Shown here: positions 6,247 to 8,955 of the stretch, piece after piece | Layout: every line of letters starts with the position of its first letter | How positions within the stretch are numbered: position 1 is the first letter of the stretch | NCBI GenBank assembly: GCA_904501775.1 | Contig: CAJGCJ010000079.1 | Location: forward strand, 1-8,955 | Direction: 5' to 3' | Origin: an uncultured Bacteroidaceae bacterium | Lineage (GTDB): Bacteria > Bacteroidota > Bacteroidia > Bacteroidales > Bacteroidaceae | Length of the DNA stretch: 8,955 nt | Translations under genes and position numbers: made by a program | The notes under the pieces: generated by a model | Seen by the model: the letters and a program-made list of their open reading frames with translations, nothing else | What the model was told of the DNA's origin: nothing | Databases searched by the model: none

Positions 6247-8955
6247 TTAAATGTTTTTGCCGTGACAGTTCTTGAACTTTTTACCGCTACCGCATGGGCA
6301 TGGGTCGTTGCGTCCTACTGTTTTCTCGACACGTATGGGCTCGCGACGTACCGAACGGGTGTCGTGCTGTGCTGCAGCCTGTTGGTTGGGGTCGTTGAGG
6401 TCGGCCTTGATCTCGTTGTACTGCTGCTTGGGCTGGGGACGTTCGGCCGGACGTGCTGCATTCACTCTTGCGGGGTCGAGCTGAGGTATCTGTCCGCGAG
6501 TCAATATAGATACGGTCTGGTCGTTAATCTTGTTGACCATGCTGTCGAACAGATTCACCGACTCGAGCTTGAAGATAAGCAACGGGTCTTTCTGCTCATA
6601 GCTTGCGTTCTGTACCGAGTGTTTCAGTTCGTCGAGGTCGCGCAGGTTCTCTTTCCATGCATTGTCGATAGTGTGAAGCAATATCGATTTCTGGAACGAT
6701 TTTACAATCTCCTTGCATTTGCTCTCGTAGGCTTTGTGTATGCCTACGGGGATGTTGTATAGCAGGCGTCCGTCTGTTACGGGCACTGATACGATTCCGT
6801 CGGCACCTTCGGTTTTCTGATAGATGTATTCGATGTTGGGCTGTGCAGTCTCGGCCATACGCTCGTTCTTGCGTTTGAAGTTCTCGATGGCTGCGTTGAA
6901 GCATTTTTCACATCTTGCATCTACATCGCACTTGTCATACTCCTCTTTGGTGGCGAAGGGCAACTCCATTGCAAGTACTCTAAGGAACTCGAGCTGTGCA
7001 TCCTCGAAGGGGTAGTTTGTTACAATGTTGCTGCAACGCTCCCATATCATATTTACAATGTCCATGCCAATACGCTCTCCTATGAGTGCGTGGCGACGCT
7101 TGGTATATATAACGGTACGCTGTTTGTTCATAACGTCGTCATACTCGAGCAGACGTTTACGAATTCCGTAGTTGTTCTCTTCTACCTTCTTCTGTGCACG
7201 CTCTATCGATTTTGAAATCATGGGGTGCTCGAGCATATCGCCATCCTGAAAACCTACAAACTTGCTGTCCATGATTTTTGCAATGCGGTCGCTTCCGAAC
7301 AGACGCATAAGGTTGTCCTCGAGTGAAACGAAGAATACCGATGAACCGGGGTCACCCTGACGTCCCGAACGTCCGCGAAGCTGGCGGTCGACACGACGTG
7401 ACTCGTGACGCTCTGTACCGATGATGGCAAGACCGCCTGCTGCCTTCACTTCGTCGCTAAGCTTGATGTCGGTACCACGACCTGCCATGTTGGTGGCGAT
7501 GGTTACTGTACCCGACATACCGGCTTTGGCAACAATGTCCGCCTCTCTTTGGTGTAACTTGGCATTGAGCACGTTGTGCTGTATCTTGCGCATTGTGAGC
7601 ATACGGCTCAGCATCTCTGAAATCTCGACAGATGTTGTACCTACAAGCACCGGGCGACCCTGTTTTACAAGCATCTCAATCTCTTCGATAACGGCTTTGT
7701 ACTTTTCGCGCTTGGTCTTGTAGATGCGGTCGTTCATGTCATTGCGGGCAATGGGGCGGTTGGTGGGTATCACTACCACGTCCAACTTGTAGATATCCCA
7801 AAATTCGCCTGCCTCGGTCTCGGCTGTACCGGTCATACCTGCCAGCTTGTGATACATACGGAAGTAGTTCTGGAGGGTGATGGTTGCGAATGTCTGTGTC
7901 GCAGCCTCTACCTTCACGCGCTCTTTTGCCTCGATGGCTTGATGCAGACCGTCTGAGTAACGGCGGCCCTCCATGATACGGCCTGTTTGCTCGTCTACAA
8001 TCTTGATCTGTCCCTCTTCGCTTACTACATATTCAACATCGCGGTCGAACATTGTATATGCCTTGAGCAGCTGGCTGATTGTGTGTATGCGCTCCGATTT
8101 TACGGCATAGTTGGCAAGCATCTCGTCTTTCTTGGCGATTTTCTCCTCAGATGAAATGTCACTGTTCTCGAGCACTGCAAGCTCTGTCGCAATGTCGGGG
8201 AGTACAAAGAACTCCTTGTCCTGTGTGCTGCCTGTGAGCAGTTCTATACCCTTGTCGGTGAGGTCTACACTGTTGTGCTTCTCGTCTATCACAAAGTAGA
8301 GGGGCTCTACGGCTTCGGGCATGCGCTTGTTGTTCTGCTCGATGTAGAACTCTTCGGTCTTCAGCATTCCCGATTTTACACCCGGTTCGCTGAGCAGTTT
8401 TATAAGTGCCTTGTTCTTAGGCAATGCCTTGTGGCTGCGGAAAAGTGACAGGTAGCCTTCAGTTACCTCTTCACTGTTGCTTGAGTAGATCTTGCGGCGT
8501 GCCTCGGCCAAATACTCTGTAGCGAGTTTCTTCTGTGCCTCAACCAAGCGCTCAACCAAAGGACGATACTCCTCGAACATCTGATCGGTCTTGCGGGGTA
8601 CGGGGCCGGCGATGATAAGCGGTGTACGGGCATCATCGATAAGCACCGAGTCAACCTCGTCGACAATAGCGAAGTTATGACGGCGCTGTACAAGGTCATC
8701 GGGCTGCATCGCCATGTTGTCGCGCAGGTAGTCGAAACCGAACTCGTTGTTTGTACCGAATGTAATGTCGGCAAGATAAGCGTTGCGACGTGCCTCTGAA
8801 TTGGGCTGGTGTTTGTCAATGCAATCAACGCTCAGTCCGTGGAACATATACAACGGTCCCATCCACTCCGAGTCACGCTTTGCAAGATAGTCGTTCACCG
8901 TTACCACGTGCACACCGTTGCCTGTGAGGGCGTTGAGGAATACGGGAAGGGTAGC
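6247..8955 (-). CDS. secA: Preprotein translocase ATPase SecA (N-terminus beyond window)
   Basis: Motor ATPase of the general secretion pathway; it binds the SecYEG channel at the inner membrane and pushes unfolded preproteins across. The visible 902 residues begin with ATLPVFLNALTGNGVHVVTV, just after where the Walker A GEGKT normally sits, so the first part of NBD1 is missing. The frame is open to base 8955, so GTG at 8913 is internal. Numbering from the first visible codon: DEVDS at about 99-103 (motif II), an enlarged helical region after it, the preprotein cross-linking domain, DEQTGRIMEGRRYSDGLHQA near 321, TNMAGRGTDIKL near 488 and the motif VI region with RQLRGRSGRQGDPG near 524 in NBD2, LLEYDDVMNKQR at the scaffold/wing start (about 602), and a C-terminal SEC-C zinc-binding tail CPCGSGKKFKNCH with ligands Cys886, Cys888, Cys897 and His898. 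An extended linker rich in Pro, Gln and Ala precedes the tail. All catalytic motifs within view are intact. Identification is secure. Confidence 0.98.
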   Translation of the reverse strand, partial: ATLPVFLNALTGNGVHVVTVNDYLAKRDSEWMGPLYMFHGLSVDCIDKHQPNSEARRNAYLADITFGTNNEFGFDYLRDNMAMQPDDLVQRRHNFAIVDEVDSVLIDDARTPLIIAGPVPRKTDQMFEEYRPLVERLVEAQKKLATEYLAEARRKIYSSNSEEVTEGYLSLFRSHKALPKNKALIKLLSEPGVKSGMLKTEEFYIEQNNKRMPEAVEPLYFVIDEKHNSVDLTDKGIELLTGSTQDKEFFVLPDIATELAVLENSDISSEEKIAKKDEMLANYAVKSERIHTISQLLKAYTMFDRDVEYVVSEEGQIKIVDEQTGRIMEGRRYSDGLHQAIEAKERVKVEAATQTFATITLQNYFRMYHKLAGMTGTAETEAGEFWDIYKLDVVVIPTNRPIARNDMNDRIYKTKREKYKAVIEEIEMLVKQGRPVLVGTTSVEISEMLSRMLTMRKIQHNVLNAKLHQREADIVAKAGMSGTVTIATNMAGRGTDIKLSDEVKAAGGLAIIGTERHESRRVDRQLRGRSGRQGDPGSSVFFVSLEDNLMRLFGSDRIAKIMDSKFVGFQDGDMLEHPMISKSIERAQKKVEENNYGIRKRLLEYDDVMNKQRTVIYTKRRHALIGERIGMDIVNMIWERCSNIVTNYPFEDAQLEFLRVLAMELPFATKEEYDKCDVDARCEKCFNAAIENFKRKNERMAETAQPNIEYIYQKTEGADGIVSVPVTDGRLLYNIPVGIHKAYESKCKEIVKSFQKSILLHTIDNAWKENLRDLDELKHSVQNASYEQKDPLLIFKLESVNLFDSMVNKINDQTVSILTRGQIPQLDPARVNAARPAERPQPKQQYNEIKADLNDPNQQAAAQHDTRSVRREPIRVEKTVGRNDPCPCGSGKKFKNCHGKNI

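Noticed and set aside
6157..6762. A 201-codon open frame on the plus strand with a hydrophobic, membrane-like translation
   Set aside because: It lies entirely opposite the end of secA and the start of the acidic-protein gene, both of which are well supported. Its hydrophobicity arises from reading the complement of charged codons.
8463..8828. A 121-codon minus-strand frame overlapping secA in another reading frame
   Set aside because: The secA frame is conserved through this entire stretch, and the alternative translation shows no coherent domain composition.
8911..8913. GTG as the start codon of the SecA reading frame
   Set aside because: Translation continues upstream to the window edge with conserved SecA residues (ATLPVFLNALTGNG), so this valine codon is internal.
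1..8955. Search for mobile elements, CRISPR arrays, tRNA/rRNA genes, phage or defence genes
   Set aside because: No transposase or integrase motifs, no spaced direct repeats, no cloverleaf-type sequences and no toxin-antitoxin or restriction genes were visible; coding density is high with one strand used throughout.

Overview
The window looks like chromosomal DNA from a member of the Bacteroidales (Bacteroides/Prevotella-like), with moderate G+C. Three things support this. The SecA belongs to the long Bacteroidota type, with an expanded region after the DEVD motif. The one clear promoter matches the Bacteroidota sigma consensus (TTTG, 20 bp, TAnnTTTG). Ribosome binding sites lack good Shine-Dalgarno sequences. 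Genus and species cannot be fixed from what is visible.

All six genes lie on the minus strand, so transcription runs from high to low coordinates. At the upstream end (8955 to 6247) is secA, the ATPase of the Sec translocase, lacking its N-terminus at the window edge. It is followed after 22 bp by an unrecognised, very acidic 147-residue protein (6224 to 5781), probably in the same transcript. A 138-bp intergenic region (5643-5780) then separates this pair from a four-gene efflux operon.

The efflux operon consists of a TetR-type regulator (5642-4992), a TolC-type outer membrane channel (4979-3663), a lipoprotein periplasmic adaptor (3647-2634) and an HAE1/AcrB-type RND transporter (2598 to the window edge, C-terminus missing). 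Gaps of 12, 15 and 35 bp indicate co-transcription. Together the last three genes encode a complete tripartite pump. The regulator is the first gene of the operon and is not divergently transcribed, which suggests simple autoregulation.

The most informative non-coding feature is a perfect 22-bp inverted repeat (5666-5687 and 5694-5715, 6-bp centre) just upstream of tetR. The promoter of the efflux operon lies inside it: the -33 box is in one arm plus the edge of the centre, and the -7 box is at the outer end of the other arm. This is the likely operator of the TetR protein, and it may also act as an RNA hairpin for transcripts arriving from secA. I see no mobile elements, CRISPR arrays, tRNA or rRNA genes. 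Apart from the uncharacterised acidic protein and the unusually long operator palindrome, the region looks like ordinary core and efflux genes; I did not find evidence for a wholly new system.
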